Positions 1 to 11,639 of a stretch of 64,000 bases of DNA are shown here, piece by piece; the first letter of the stretch is position 1, and each line of letters starts with the position of its first letter. The notes beneath the pieces were generated by a model, which did not search any database, was not told the DNA's origin, and saw nothing but the letters and a program-made list of their open reading frames with translations. Position numbers and translations under genes: made by a program. This stretch comes from Sipunculus nudus (Eukaryota > Annelida > Sipuncula > Golfingiida > Sipunculidae). The DNA lies in contig CM049316.1 in the NCBI GenBank assembly GCA_026874595.1, positions 8,856,839 to 8,920,838 on the forward strand, given 5' to 3'.

Positions 1-1094
1 CTTATTACTCAGGAACCATTTGGTGGATTTTCACAAAACTTACTATGATTATTGGGACTGATAATCTGTACCTGCTAAACAAGTTTGGTGGCGCCACCTA
101 CAATTTCTGATTTTTAATGAATTTTTATCGGATTTTTCAACTTTGGGCTTGTGAGCGGGATATCTCTAAAAGGTTTCACCGTAGGAATTTTATTTTTTCG
201 GTGAAGATGTATATTGACAAAATCTCGGTCAAGTTCGAAGATGGGTGACCTTGACCTGCTTTTCAAGGTCACAGAGCTGATTATAGAAAAAACATTTAGA
301 AGCTTATTTCACAGGAACCATTGGGTGGATTTTCACAAAACTTACTATGATTATTGGGACTGAAAATCTGTACCTGCTAAACAAGTTTGGTGGCGCCACC
401 TACAATTTCTGATTTTTAATGAATTTTTATCGGATTTTTCAACTTTGGGCTTTTAGAGGGATATTTCTAAAAGGTTTCACTGTAGGATTTTTATTTTTTC
501 GGTGAAGATGTATATTGACAAAATCTCGGTCAAGTTCGAAGATGGGTGACCTTGACCTGCTTTTCAAGGTCACAGAGCTGATTATAGAAAAAACATTTAG
601 AAGCTTATTTCTCAGGAACCATTGGGTGGATTTTTACAATACTTACTATGATCATAGGAACTGATGGTCTGTAACTGCTGAACAAATTTGGGGGTGCCAC
701 CTGCAATTTCTGATTTTTAATGAATGTTTCTTTGATTTTTCAATTGTGGCCTTGTGAGCAGGATATCTCTAAAAGGATTCACAATAGGAATTTTATTTCT
801 TTGGTGAAGATGCATATCAACAAAATCTCGGTCAAGTTCGAAGATGGATGACCTTGACCTGCTTTTCAAGGTCACAGAGCTTACAATAGAATAAAACTTA
901 GAAGCTTATTTTCAGGAAGCATTTGATGGATTGTTATGAGTCATGGTACATACCTCTCCATTTTAAATTTATAACTGAGACATGTACTGATATACATCCA
1001 TGTGAGAACAGATATTTAGTACTTTTCACTGTTACCACCTCTAAACACTGTTCTTTTGGCTGAGGGCTTTTGTCAGCTTCTGCTGATATTCTAG
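1..1094 (+). mobile_element. Helitron-like element with 301-bp tandem units, 5' end outside window
   Basis: Three tandem units of about 301 bp start near 1, 303 and 604, and a fourth, truncated, near 905. Each unit runs from an ATTTCTCAGGAACCATT-like phrase through GGTGGCGCCACC (87-98, 389-400) to TGACCTTGACCT and TCAAGGTCA. The right end is a hairpin (TCAGC..GCTGA near 1073) followed by TATT and CTAG at 1091-1094, with T next. That is the usual 3' end of a Helitron: a hairpin, then CTRR, inserted before T. No Rep/helicase coding is visible, so it is non-autonomous. A shorter relative lies at 44820-45499. Confidence 0.65.
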
Positions 1095-1281
1095 TTTAAT
1101 CTTCTTGCATGGTCAATCAGATGGCCAGAAGACTTCATAATGACAAATCAAGTCTTATAATTACATTTATCTCCCTAATTCAATAGGTCCCCTTAGCAAT
1201 AGGCCATTGACCTATTCTTTAAAAATGATTGAGTTGGGTGATTATATTTGAAAGTGTTTATCTGTGAACCTTTTTTTGCAG

Positions 1282-1357
1282 CAACTTTACCATCATTAGT
1301 GGTGACTCTCGAGGTAAAACGAGTTTCTGGAATGGAAATCAAGGTACACTTATAAAG
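1282..1357 (+). CDS. UTP4: UTP4 exon a (first exon in window)
   Basis: The exon is preceded by a pyrimidine-rich tract and CAG (ending 1281) and followed by the donor GTAAGA at 1358. The first base completes a codon begun in an upstream exon outside the window. The product NFTIISGDSRGKTSFWNGNQ then GTLIK is one WD40 blade: the GD..G turn, FW in place of the usual WD end, and the next strand. Human UTP4 has a very similar blade (IISVDSAGKVQFWDSATGTLVK). The exon ends in phase 0. Confidence 0.88.
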
Positions 1358-1807
1358 GTAAGAGGGGATTTATTTCACTCACAGTATCTTTATGTTCTGC
1401 AGGATGAGATAAATGTGGAGACTTCTCTAAAAGACAATTGACAGGTGCCATCTCAGCCTGACATAGACTCCACACAGATATAGAGAGAGATTTTCTTATT
1501 TATAGAACTGAGATACTTATATATGATATTACAGTTAATTTCTGGTAAAACAAGTGGAGAGTATGTTATTCAAAGCAAAATGATAAATTGCAAAAGTAGT
1601 ATAACAGTTTGAATATTTATACCTATAATTCAGAGGTTAAAAAGGGCATAAATCCTTTCACAATTGACTGAAGGTAAGAAACACTGGGTACAGTGATATT
1701 GTCAATGTGTTGTACTGGACAGAATGTCGAAGCATTTCCTGCATTTACTGTTTAAAAGTACCAGTAATTTTCATGATTGGCATTTTAAGGCAAGGTATAT
1801 AATTGTA

Positions 1808-2912
1808 TCCGCCAAAACGAAGTTTTACAGATACTCTTTTTGACTTGATTCCGCCGTTTTCTTTTCTGGAGAACTCCTCTGAGACTACTGGATGGATTTT
1901 TCCAAAACTTACACCAATTATCAGGTCACATGTGAACTGGTGCCTAACCAAATGGCCTGGACCTCTGACCTTTCCTCTCTGCCCAGCGTCCGTTTGTGCG
2001 TCTGTTTCCACACATAAACCCACATATCTCATGAACCGTTTGACCGATCATGAAAAAAATTTTGTACAAATGTAGCCCTTGGTTAGCTTTATAACATGCA
2101 CAAAAAATGGTGGCACCACCTGCAGCCATTTTGGCACAGTGTCCATCTGTTCATCTGCCTTGGGTTAAAATCACTCATATCTCTGCAATGGTTTGACTAA
2201 TTCACCTGAAATTCGGCATGCATATACATCCTAGATAGCTTTCTTGATTTTATGACAGGTGGCGCCACCTACATTCAAGTTCACCCTGCAGACATCCAAC
2301 CTCATATCTCGGGAACTGTTTGACCAATCAAGAAAAAAAATTTACACAAATGTAGCCCTTGGATAGCTTTATAACATACACAAAAATGGTGGCGCCATCT
2401 GCAGCCATTTTTGCAAAGTGTCAATCTGTTTGTCTGCCTTGGGTTAAAATCATTCATATCTCTGCAGTGGTTTGACCAAATTACCTGTAATTGAGCATGC
2501 GTATTACATCCTCGATAGCTTTCTTGATTTTATGACAGGTGGCGCCAGCTTCATTCACGTTCACCCTGCAGACATTAATGGTTATATCTCCGGACTCGTT
2601 TGACCAATCATGAAAAAATTTTTACACAAATGTAGCCCTTGGATAGCTTTATAACATACACAAAAATGGTTGCACCACCTGCAGCGATTTGACTTTTCAA
2701 CCTGAAATTTTGCATGTGTATACATCATGGATAGTTTCTCGTTCAAATAACAGGTGGCGCCACCTACAGTCATGTTTACGTGGCAGACATCCATTCTGAT
2801 ATGTAACACGTAACTCTATTTCCCCTTGCCACTCAATCCATGCCTCACTTAACCCGTCCTACTCTGATTTTGGGGGATACACGTAGTTGCTTGTCGACTA
2901 CCCGTATTCTAG
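1808..2912 (+). mobile_element. Non-autonomous Helitron, family H1, copy 1
   Basis: The element starts TCCGCCAAAACGAAGTTTT after an A and ends in CTAG (2909-2912) before a T, the canonical A|TC...CTAG|T insertion pattern. The 5' end can fold (ATCCGC.AAAAC / GTTTT..GGAT). The 3' hairpin GTAGTTG-CTTGT-CGACTAC (2883-2901) sits 7 nt from CTAG. The body is made of tandem units of about 260 bp that carry GGTGGCGCCACC and related forms (for example 2258-2269). No protein domain is visible. The copies at 50095-51725 and 54401-55838 share both ends. Confidence 0.75.
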
Positions 2913-3251
2913 TTTTAATATCATTCTCCAGTATCATTTTGTTTGTCCCTTAATGGTAGATGAAACAAAAAATATGTTATTCGTGGGCTCAGCAAAACAT
3001 GAACAAAATCTGTAGTTTTTATTCCAGGAAATAACATAAATAAACTGTATAACCCATTAAATTCCCTGGCCCAGGAGATTTAGCAGCTTGATCCAACATC
3101 CCATGCACACGTGTAAGTTCCTAACTGTAGTTGCAATTTTAATCTGAAAAGCCTTGTTAGGTGTGTATGAAAAATGGATTAATTCTTCCTGTATAGCAGT
3201 GTTTTTTTTATATTTCATGCATTTTATATTTCTATTGTTTTGTATCTCTAG

Positions 3252-3299
3252 GCCTTCCAGAGTCATAAGGCTGATGTGCTGTCTTTATGTGTGAATAAG
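3252..3299 (+). CDS. UTP4: UTP4 exon b
   Basis: The exon is bounded by acceptor AG at 3250-3251 and donor GTATGA at 3300, and both ends are phase 0. The 48 nt encode AFQSHKADVLSLCVNK, the strand and turn leading into the next WD40 blade. In human UTP4 the same place reads SHLIANADVQSIAVA. This is a very small exon that fits only because its neighbours fix the frame. Confidence 0.82.
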
Positions 3300-3766
3300 G
3301 TATGATCATCTGATAAACAATGCTTATATATATATATATATGTCATTATATTCATATAGTACAACTATCAATAAAAACTTACAGTGGAAACAATTATTAT
3401 TGCAGGTAGTTAATGCAACACTCTTTGTCTACTGTAAATGCATTCTTTTTCATTCTAGTGTAATATGCGCAACAATATATTTGAAAATGTTCAGTGGCAC
3501 ACCTTGTGTTTACTTACACAAAAGTGATCATATCCGTCAGACAGTAAAAAATACAGATAATTAAATTTAAATTATTGTTTAACACAAATGATGGAAATTC
3601 AATCAAATGTATTGGTATATTACAGTGTGTTTGATTACTTGGTATAATCACCTGTAATGACCACCCCTTACACACATTCTACCAATAGTAAGCTTACCTG
3701 TAGAATAGACTTAATCCCTCTTAAGACATTCTTTTAAAGTTTATATAAATATGGGCGTGCTTCCAG

Positions 3767-3938
3767 GAAGGTACTTCTGTGTTAGTGAGTGGAATAGACC
3801 CAGCGCTGGTACAGTTTGAGTATGTTCCAGTGCAGTCTAACAGTGACTGGAAGATGTGGGTCAAGTCAGCAGCACGGACACAGCACAGTCATGATGTGAG
3901 GGCTGTCATACTGGCAGGGGACATAGTGGTCTCAGGAG
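3767..3938 (+). CDS. UTP4: UTP4 exon c
   Basis: Acceptor CAG ends at 3766 and donor GTAAGG starts at 3939; the exon starts in phase 0 and ends in phase 1. The product begins EGTSVLVSGIDPALVQFEYV and continues to the W..W..SAARTQHSHDVRAV stretch, ending in VVSGG. This matches the human segment SFVVGTAEGTVFHFQLVP ... QHHTHDVRTVAHSPTALISGG: two blade edges joined by the conserved HSHDVR turn. Confidence 0.92.
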
Positions 3939-4478
3939 GTAAGGTCCAATCAAAATTATCACATTTATCATATTGGAACTTATAAGAGCCCATACCCTAA
4001 TAAGCACCCCCTCATGATTATTTTTTTTCTAGAATACTTGTTTTTTTTTTTTTTAAACTTTCAGAAGTTGCCATTTCTTTCTTTCATTAACCCTTTACTG
4101 TTTACAAGCCACTAAAGAGCACTCAAAATAGGCAAACAGAATGCCATGATATGTGTAGATTCTTTCAGGACAAAAATATTTCATATTATTTCTAAGTTTC
4201 AATGATTTTCAGTAATCTTCAGCAATCTTTCTTGGTGGGAACTGTTGAAAATTTGATAAAGATACAAAAAAAGCTTGAAAAGATATGGCTGATAGTGTAA
4301 ATATAAATAGTGTAAGAATTTGTCAGAAATCTAAAATAAATGTAAACAGTAAAGGGTTAATGCTCACATATGTAATATATTCTTTTACAAATGAAAAATT
4401 CAAATATGAAAGTGTTGAGGACAGATCTTGCATGATCTCTTAGGGATGGTCAGTCAATCAAGTCTGTTATGTGACAAA

Positions 4479-5582
4479 TTAAAGGGGCAAAAGCACTTAT
4501 AAAGCATATTGAATTAACATGAAAAATAGCTTTTTCCCTTTAAAATAAATATGTACCTGCCAAAATTAATTGCCCTGAAACAGTTTGTTTATTCCTGTAA
4601 GCAAGTTTTAAAAACAGTGGACCGGGCGTGATTAAAGGTTTCAAAATAGACACAGTGCTTGAACTGTGTGCATCGTGAAGCCACAACATATGTCAATCAG
4701 GAGATGTCCTGTTAGCGCGATTTTGAATATTATTAGGCCCTGCCATTTATTGAGTCCGAATATATATTGAGTAACTATTCAGTTAGAGTTTCTATAATAT
4801 AAGCCCAGAACATTCAACGGAATTGTTGCATCTTCTTTGACTGCCTGTTTACTGCCAAACAACAAGACATAGGATTACACCATTTTAACACCAGTAAATA
4901 TGTGCTTCATGGTTGCGATAGCAACTAAAATTAAACTTGGATCATCATTTTTAACCATTTACTGACCTTTTTACCAGAGGCATGTCAGCAAGTTTAGTAG
5001 GGACAGAGTAGAAAAGTCAAATGGGGCACTTTAAGATCTCACTGGGAACCTAGCTGACTCCAGTGATTGACAGCCAGAATTTTGTTACATTTTGTTTCAA
5101 CGGGCCCAGCTCTGACACACTGGCACGGGGTAATAAACACCTGTTGACACTGGTTACAAAAGCATAGGTTGGTGTGTAGTCTGAGGCTTATATTGTGGAA
5201 CTCTTTTTGTATAGCTATCAGACTCAATATATGGCAGGGCCTAATAATATTGAGTCTGATTAAATAGGGCTAATGCCCTGACTGACTTGGTCCAAAAATG
5301 TAAAACACGTTCCCACTGGCTGAAACATCACATGTTACGGCTCACAATCGAACCTCGAGTCAAGCGGCCTTGTTATGGTAAACAGAAACATGTGGACTGT
5401 GTTTACCAACATGCAGAGCCATAACAAGGTGTTAAACAGCCGTATGCGAGGTACTGAGACTGTGGGCATACTGAGACTGTGTGCATGCTGGGATGGTTTT
5501 GCTGGAAACATTTGTATGAAGCATACTGAACTGATAGTTTAAAAGAATATGTATAATATTGCTCCTGATTATGTCCCTTTAA
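4479..5582 (+). mobile_element. TTAAAGGG-ended MITE, copy 1, interrupted
   Basis: The element begins TTAAAGGGGC and ends GTCCCTTTAA, so the ends are short inverted repeats starting with TTAA, as in TTAA-targeting DNA elements (piggyBac or Kolobok type; class not proven). It is colinear with 59152-59644 (493 bp, uninterrupted) and loosely with a diverged stretch at 60254-60700. Shared blocks include CCTGCCAAAATTAATTGCCC-like text and an internal pair around TTATGGTAAACAGA and ATGCAGAGCCATAACAA. Copy 1 is longer because another element is inserted at 4712-5272. No coding capacity is seen. Confidence 0.65.
4712..5272. mobile_element. Inverted-repeat DNA transposon nested in the MITE (hAT-like duplication)
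   Basis: The long terminal arms match: AATATTATTAGGCCCTGCCA at 4726 onward pairs with TGGCAGGGCCTAATAATATT ending at 5251, continuing on to TTTATTGAGTC / GACTCAATAT. Outer ends are TTAGCGCGATTT and AAATAGGGCTA(A). The flanks ATGTCCTG (4704-4711) and ATGCCCTG (5273-5280) form an 8-bp duplication with one mismatch, the size typical of hAT elements. The related MITE at 59152-59644 reads GATGCCCTGTCTGAC across this point and lacks the insert, so it acts as an empty site. The element is 561 bp long and non-coding. Confidence 0.65.
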
Positions 5583-5784
5583 CCTATGGACTCTTGACCT
5601 TTGGGTGGGGGGAACATATAGCAGTGGTTGTCTGGTCATAGATCTTCATTAGTATTATTACCTAAGTGTTAATGGTTTGGCACATTTAGATAGATACTTG
5701 GTCATTTATTTCCTTACAGGTATAATTTTGACTTCTGTATATTTGATCACATCTGGATACATACATTTTCATATATGTTTACAG

Positions 5785-5867
5785 GTATAGATTGTTACCT
5801 GGTAATTAACCAGTTAGATCAAAAGGGAGCCCTTGGCACGAAGAGACGAATACCACCCATACCTCAT
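5785..5867 (+). CDS. UTP4: UTP4 exon d
   Basis: Acceptor TTACAG ends at 5784 and donor GTGAGT starts at 5868. The exon enters in phase 1 (completing GGT) and ends in phase 0. It encodes GIDCYLVINQL then DQKGALGTKRRIPPIPH. In human UTP4 the aligned stretch is GGTDTHLVFRPL ... KITFPH, which includes the linker between blades. Confidence 0.88.
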
Positions 5868-6377
5868 GTGAGTTGATTGTTTTGTCAGTTTGTAAATATT
5901 AATACATATTGCTGTATATATACTGAAAATACTGAAGATTTTTCTCCTGTGATCCAGTGTATATATATGCTCCTGTAAGTCTCGTTCAAATATCTTTTGT
6001 CCTGCATTATGTGGATATAATGAGAAAGGGAATCCTGAGGATTTAGAAAAAGATACAGAAATAACAAAAAAATTAAACACTCTTAAAATCTTGTTATAAA
6101 GAAATATGACTATTAGATGTTAATGTCAAATTCCTAAATATTCAAAGGGCAAGTTCCTACTTCCTAAACATAATATATTTTTTCATGTATCTTGGTATTT
6201 TTCAATAAGAAATTAATATAAATCTGGAATCATAGACCCACATATTCTCTTTCCAGTATTCTTTCAAAATTCCGAAGCTTTTTCAAGTATTGATAAGCAA
6301 GAATACTGTGTAAATTTCCAGTATCTTTCTCTTTGATGTTCATGTGGTCATACATAGCTCATATTGCTTAATTACAG

Positions 6378-6477
6378 AAGAGACTGGTGCATACAGCCAG
6401 AGAAGCCAAGATGCTGCTGTTTCAGTACTCAGATTACCTAGAGCTGTGGAGACTTGGTACCACGCGGAAAAAGTCAG
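6378..6477 (+). CDS. UTP4: UTP4 exon e
   Basis: Acceptor ATTACAG ends at 6377 and donor GTGAGT starts at 6478; it runs from phase 0 to phase 1. The product is KRLVHTAREAKMLLFQYSDY then LELWRLGTTRKKS. The block LLFQYSDYLELWRLGTT is one of the most recognisable UTP4 signatures (human LLLFQFAHHLELWRLGST). It begins the second WD40 propeller. Confidence 0.94.
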
Positions 6478-6794
6478 GTGAGTCTGACATCCTACAGTAA
6501 TTCACGATGAGGGGCATGGTCACTTGAGTGTGTATTTCCAGCTGCTCCTCTGGTACTACAGGTCCCAATGACCTATCCATGGACTCTATGTGGTCTTAAT
6601 AGCATATTCATACAATAAATAATCATAACATTGGACTAATGAGCAACCAATCAGTTTGTTAACATTGTAAAGTGTCAAACATCTGACAAAAACAAAATTT
6701 GCTTAATTTGACAGAGCTCTGTCAAACAGAACAATCGTAGTCTATACCAGTTTTCCTGTCGGCGTTTTTTTTATACAAAGGAGACAGTTATAAA

Positions 6795-7075
6795 AATTTC
6801 GAAGCTATAGGTCACAGGAATCATAGGTGCCCATGAGAACTCCATCTCTATTGAACTGCAGACCTGTCAGAATTCCAATATGGCCACCAGAGCACCATTG
6901 TTGATTTTCTTTTGCACCCTATATCTCAACAACAACATGCTCAAACTCACAGGGATGATTGGTGCCTATGAGGACCCCAGACCTATTGAATTACAGACTT
7001 GCTCAAAATCAAATATGGCCACCAGAGTACAATCAGTGATTTTGTATTTCACACATTATTTCAGACATATCTTCT
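6795..7075 (+). repeat. Two-copy tandem repeat, about 138 bp
   Basis: The phrase AATATGGCCACCAGAG occurs near 6878 and again near 7014, with matching flanks (GGTGCCCATGAGAACTCC and GGTGCCTATGAGGACCCC; ATTGAACTGCAGACCTG and ATTGAATTACAGACTTG). It is a diverged tandem pair inside a UTP4 intron. No ends of a mobile element are visible. Confidence 0.6.
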
Positions 7076-7490
7076 TTAATATGGTTTAAACAGTAGGATT
7101 TTTGTTCGCTCATGCATATTGATAAAAACCTTTCTGTTTCTGTATGTCATATATTTTAAACTATAAATTAAACTTTTAACCCATATGTTAAATAATCTAG
7201 CACTACCATAAATGTGACCATTGTCTGACCACATCCAGTTTTTGAGTATTTTAAAGTTTATTTTACCCCTTATAGCAGTTATGCTAGATTTTCCTAAATA
7301 CTTAGAGAGTGTCAGTACATGTTACAGATACTTGAAAGTAAGGTAAATGTATAATTCTAATAGGCTAAGGAGTACTTTTACAAATACATGTGTGTGATCA
7401 TGAGAGGCTCCTGCATCTTTCATGTATTCCATAAAAGTGCACAGTCAACACAGCCACTTAGATTTTATACAAATATTCTCAGAATCAATT

Positions 7491-7524
7491 TCAGCTGAGC
7501 ACCATGACCCACAGGCCCCTTGTT
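7491..7524 (+). repeat. 3'-end remnant of the TAGCTCAG superfamily
   Basis: The sequence TCAGCTGAGCACCATGACCC then ACAGGCCCCTTGTT matches the 3' terminus seen at 27139-27171, 51875-51907 and 53637-53668. It lies 46 bp before the acceptor of the next UTP4 exon, so an element insertion came very close to that splice site. No matching 5' end was found in the intron. Confidence 0.55.
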
Positions 7525-7570
7525 ATTTATCAGTTTAAATATGATTCAGTTTTTTTGTTTTGTTTTACAG

Positions 7571-7731
7571 ACCAGAATAATGAAATTCTCCCACTGAGTT
7601 CAAGTCCAGTCAAACTTGTCCAGTTGAAGTCCCGGGATGGAGAAGTTATAGTGACTTCTGCAGTGTCCAGTAAAGCTGATGTCATCGCATATTCAGACCG
7701 TCATGTTATTCGTATTTTTCAAGTCACATTG
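7571..7731 (+). CDS. UTP4: UTP4 exon f
   Basis: Acceptor TTTTACAG ends at 7570 and donor GTAAGA starts at 7732; the exon enters in phase 1 and leaves in phase 0. The product contains LPLSSSPVKLVQLKSRDGEV and VSSKADVIAYSDRHVIRIFQ. The human counterpart is LPLSKNADHLLHLKTKGPEN ... ISPCGSWIAYSTVSRFFLYRL. It forms blades of the second propeller. Confidence 0.92.
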
Positions 7732-8367
7732 GTAAGAAACCAGCATTATATATTTCCTAACCTAAAAAACCACAGTAATTACTTTTTTCTTAATTGTAAG
7801 AGACAAACCGTACTAGATAAACCTGTCAGCTTCTAGCCATGCCTGACTCAAGGGAAAAGGCAGTACCTACAGTGCCACCTGTCCTTGCCTGGCTGAACTG
7901 ATTGTGCCTCCCATAGAGGGAGTTAGCTGAAGCATTGCCATAGGCATATCCATCATCAGTTGCCTCAGCCATGAAACACTATACTATAATATCAAATATA
8001 AGCTCAGTAAGACCATACATTTTGAAAATATCAGAGATACCTTGAGTTTAAATGATTGTTTTTTATACCAATAAGGATACATCAAAATTTACCTCTCCCA
8101 CAGAACTTATTATTTTTTTTTCCAGATTATTGGAGATTCAATAACTCTTTTCAAGGCTCAGTATTTGCTTCTTATTTTACCCATGTACAAATCAAAGTAA
8201 AATCATTATATCAGGGTTCTAATGCATTTACACTGAAACCTCCTATTAAGGGTTTGCTGAACAACTGTCCTCAACATATCCTATTCTTTTCTTGTATTGA
8301 ATTCACACCTTTGTTCCATTCACAAACTTATGTCTCTTAAATAATATCGGTCACATTTTGATTACAG

Positions 8368-8566
8368 GTAAACAGTGATGTAGGGCCCTCGGGGGTGAAG
8401 ATGTCTCGCATCAAGTCTTTACCAGCAGAAACACTCCCAGCTCAGTACCTCTCCTTCACACCAGATGGCACCAAACTGGTCTCTGCCACACAGGAAGGAT
8501 CCATACAAGTACTACAGATAAAGAATGGAAATGTATCACTGCTACATAATTTTGACAGGCCCAAAG
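8368..8566 (+). CDS. UTP4: UTP4 exon g
   Basis: Acceptor ATTACAG ends at 8367 and donor GTAATG starts at 8567; it runs from phase 0 to phase 1. The product includes VKMSRIKSLPAETLPAQYLS then FTPDGTKLVSATQEGSIQVL. Human UTP4 has LKRVSKMPAFLRSALQILFSEDSTKLFVASNQGALHIVQL here. The SFTPDGTKLVSA..GSIQVLQI stretch is a textbook WD40 blade. Confidence 0.94.
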
Positions 8567-9805
8567 GTAATGGCAGTTGTGTATGACCAAAAACACATAG
8601 TTTTAACAGCAGCACAATAGGCAGTACGGATGTGATATAATGATCAGTTTATATATTATATAAATAATATAAATTTTATGCGAACAGAGCATTGTATTTG
8701 TGCACCTCTCACTCTGTGATCTTCTTGCTATATAAAACCTATATAAAAACCTATATAAAATCTTTGTATGGAGAGGGTATTTTTGCATTGTATATTGGAT
8801 TAGGGATTGGGTAATCATGTTCTGATCACACCATCTTGATTTGATATTTTCTGTAAACTGTGATGATAAAAATCCTTTTTCACATGAATCTTGTATGTCA
8901 GATTAACATTTTCTCAATGCATCTTGACAACCTGACAAGTTGACATTGACTGTGTGTGAACCCCCATAAAGCTTTAATTTTAAAGTCAAAAGCAAAACAG
9001 CTGAGGTATGTCTCAGTCCAGGTGAAATAGGGTTTATGTTGTGGTCATGTTTGTGTTTATGATTGTATACTAACTTTTGCAGCAATCCTTATTACCTAGT
9101 CACTTTCATTGACAGAGTTGTACATCCTTAATAACCTTTTAAAATAGTCATGAAACTTTAAGGATTTTAAAGAAATGGCAAAATAATGAAATTTATAAAA
9201 AAAATTAATAAGTTCTATGTGGAAAATTTTACAGTGATACTCATGACTTTCACAACCAACAACTAAACAATACACAGAGAAAAATTCTTCATTTGCCATT
9301 GTTAATGATCAAGCATGCCTCCAGTTCATAATTTCCTGCACATGGAAGTATTGTATCAAAAGTTGTAATGTGAGATGTTAATTTTATTTAAAAGGACATT
9401 GTAAAGTCTTGATTTTCTTTATCTTGAGGAAGTGTAGGATTATGTGGAGTCCTGATTAAATAGGCTTAATTAGAATTCTCTTTTTCTTAATAAAAATAGA
9501 ACTGAGTATTGTGTCAAACAGACAACACACACTGCTGTTCTCAGGTCTGCAGAGGCAGTATCAGTTTGTTTTTCACATATTCTTGCAGGCCCCTGACTTC
9601 TTCGTTTTAGTCTCTACTTCAGTTGATTATCAGTGTTTGTGTTATCAGATGATATCAGTGGTATTGTTCGGTTGTATGAGAAAGTGCATCATGGCATATG
9701 CTTTTCCATTTGACCTTTTTTTCCATCCCATGTTTACATGTTTGCTCATTTGAACTTATTACTTTTGCAGTGTCTGTCTTTGAGTTTAAGTGGTTTGAAT
9801 TTCAG

Positions 9806-9912
9806 ATGAAGAAGAAAGAATACACTTGTTGAGTATCAGTTCCGATGGGAAACATGTAGCTGCAGCACATCACTCCGGCTGTGTCCACGTCTACAGTCTC
9901 CATAAACTCAAG
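9806..9912 (+). CDS. UTP4: UTP4 exon h
   Basis: Acceptor TTTCAG ends at 9805 and donor GTCAGT starts at 9913; the exon enters in phase 1 and leaves in phase 0. The product is DEEERIHLLSISSDGKHVAA then AHHSGCVHVYSLHKLK, matching human MCLLAVSPDGNWLAASGTSAGVHVYNVKQLKLH. It is followed by an 11.8 kb intron. Confidence 0.93.
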
Positions 9913-11639
9913 GTCAGTCAGTTCATTAGATAAAGTACAAACCATTAATCATAAAATGGTTTTCATTTAAACTCTGCCCAAACCTCCATAGCAGATGCTG
10001 AGATTCCTCCAAAACTTCAGAGTTTTTCAATTCTTTTACGTACACAACATTTAAATGATCTCCAGCATTACATTTAACTTGCAAGGCAGTCAGTAGAGAG
10101 CACACTAATGTTAAGGTAAGCCTCTTATCCTGTACCTGTCCCCTGGTCTGGAAATCTTTGGCTGACGGGCTACCCCTCTAGAAAGTTTTATAGAAATCTA
10201 TTCTGTTTTTGCCTATTCCTGCTAACAAACAAACAAACACATAAAAACATAACCTCCTTTCCAGAGGTAATGAAATCCAGATGCCTGAAAAATGTGTCTT
10301 TTTGATGTTAAGCTGTTGTCATGTTAAACAACAAATTGTCCAGGGGTGATTGTCCAAGTGGTCATATTGTACAGGTGCTTTACATCTTAATTTTGATGGG
10401 CTATGGTGAGACCAAATGTTGGTTATTAAACAGGTCGTCATATCAGAGAGAAACTTCGAAGTGCTTGACCAGCAGGAAAATTGAACCTCTGTATTGCAGA
10501 CACCTCTTAATTACAGATGTTTCAGTGGCCTGATAAAGATGTATTTCTCCAACATCTCTGAAGTAGGCGGCATTCTATAATTAGCAAAACTTAGGTCTCG
10601 GCAATGTCAGATACAAGAGCATTGTAATTCCTGGACTAGTCACACCTGCTAGGATATCCATTGACATATCTTGAGCATAAAGATAAACACCACTTGTAAC
10701 AAATATCAAGTGTTGTGATTGGGTGAGGCTGAAAATCTTATATTTCCCATAGACTCAGTATAATGTCTCATGTTTCTTATATTATGTTTACTCCACGGAT
10801 TATGAACAGATCAGGTACAATGTTGTGCTGCCATCTACAGGTACCAATTGTCACTATCAGCCTGACCATGTGGCATCCTTCATCCTTCACTGCACACCAG
10901 TCTGTGCCATCTGTTATGATGTATATTAAGCTATATACCAATTAAGTTATTTTGTAATCTTTTATTAACTTAAGTTCAAGGGATAAAAAACCTTATGTTT
11001 TAAATAAATAAAGATGAAGAAAATTTTTGATGTCCTGCATACCAATTTTGTGAGATAATTATGAGAACTGAAAGTAATTATAGGCATTCAAGGGAACATG
11101 AAAACTGTAATTGTATATAGCAGATTATATCACTTTATGCACTACATGTATTTTAATTAAAACCAGTCATTTTGTGCAGTAAGTACAAAGTATCATGCAA
11201 GCTTTAAACACATTTTGATGACTGCTCAACTGCTCACACATCTAAATAAAGTATGGTTTGAGCACATTTATGATTAACAATATCATTAATTAAACCATTG
11301 ACGGTTGAATAATATGCTGTTAGTTGGGGGTCAAACCCCTGCACATTAAGCAGTTATTACACAGAAGATGGCCACTGAGCTTTTAATATTAGTAGGTTAA
11401 CATAAGAGGCAAATGCCTACATTATACTGCCCCAGATGGTCAGGTATGCAGGGCAGCTAATTAATTAGGAAGCAATGTTGCCCTGTTTGAGATATCATCA
11501 GCACATCACACTATGTGACTCCATGACCAATGTTATTACAATAAAGTCTGCCTTATGACCACCTCAATATAGCAAACACCCCAAAATTACAAACACTTTT
11601 TCATGGTCCCAGTTTTTTGTCTTTATATCATATATTTAA
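9913..11639 (+). other. Intron 5' part, mostly unassigned
   Basis: This is the start of the 11.8 kb UTP4 intron. The only repeat recognised is a fragment near 10195-10272 with (CAAA)n and ACCTCCTTTCCAGAGGT, which resembles the end of the CTTGGCAGAGGT element at 20375-20760. I see nothing else that supports a gene or element. Confidence 0.5.
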
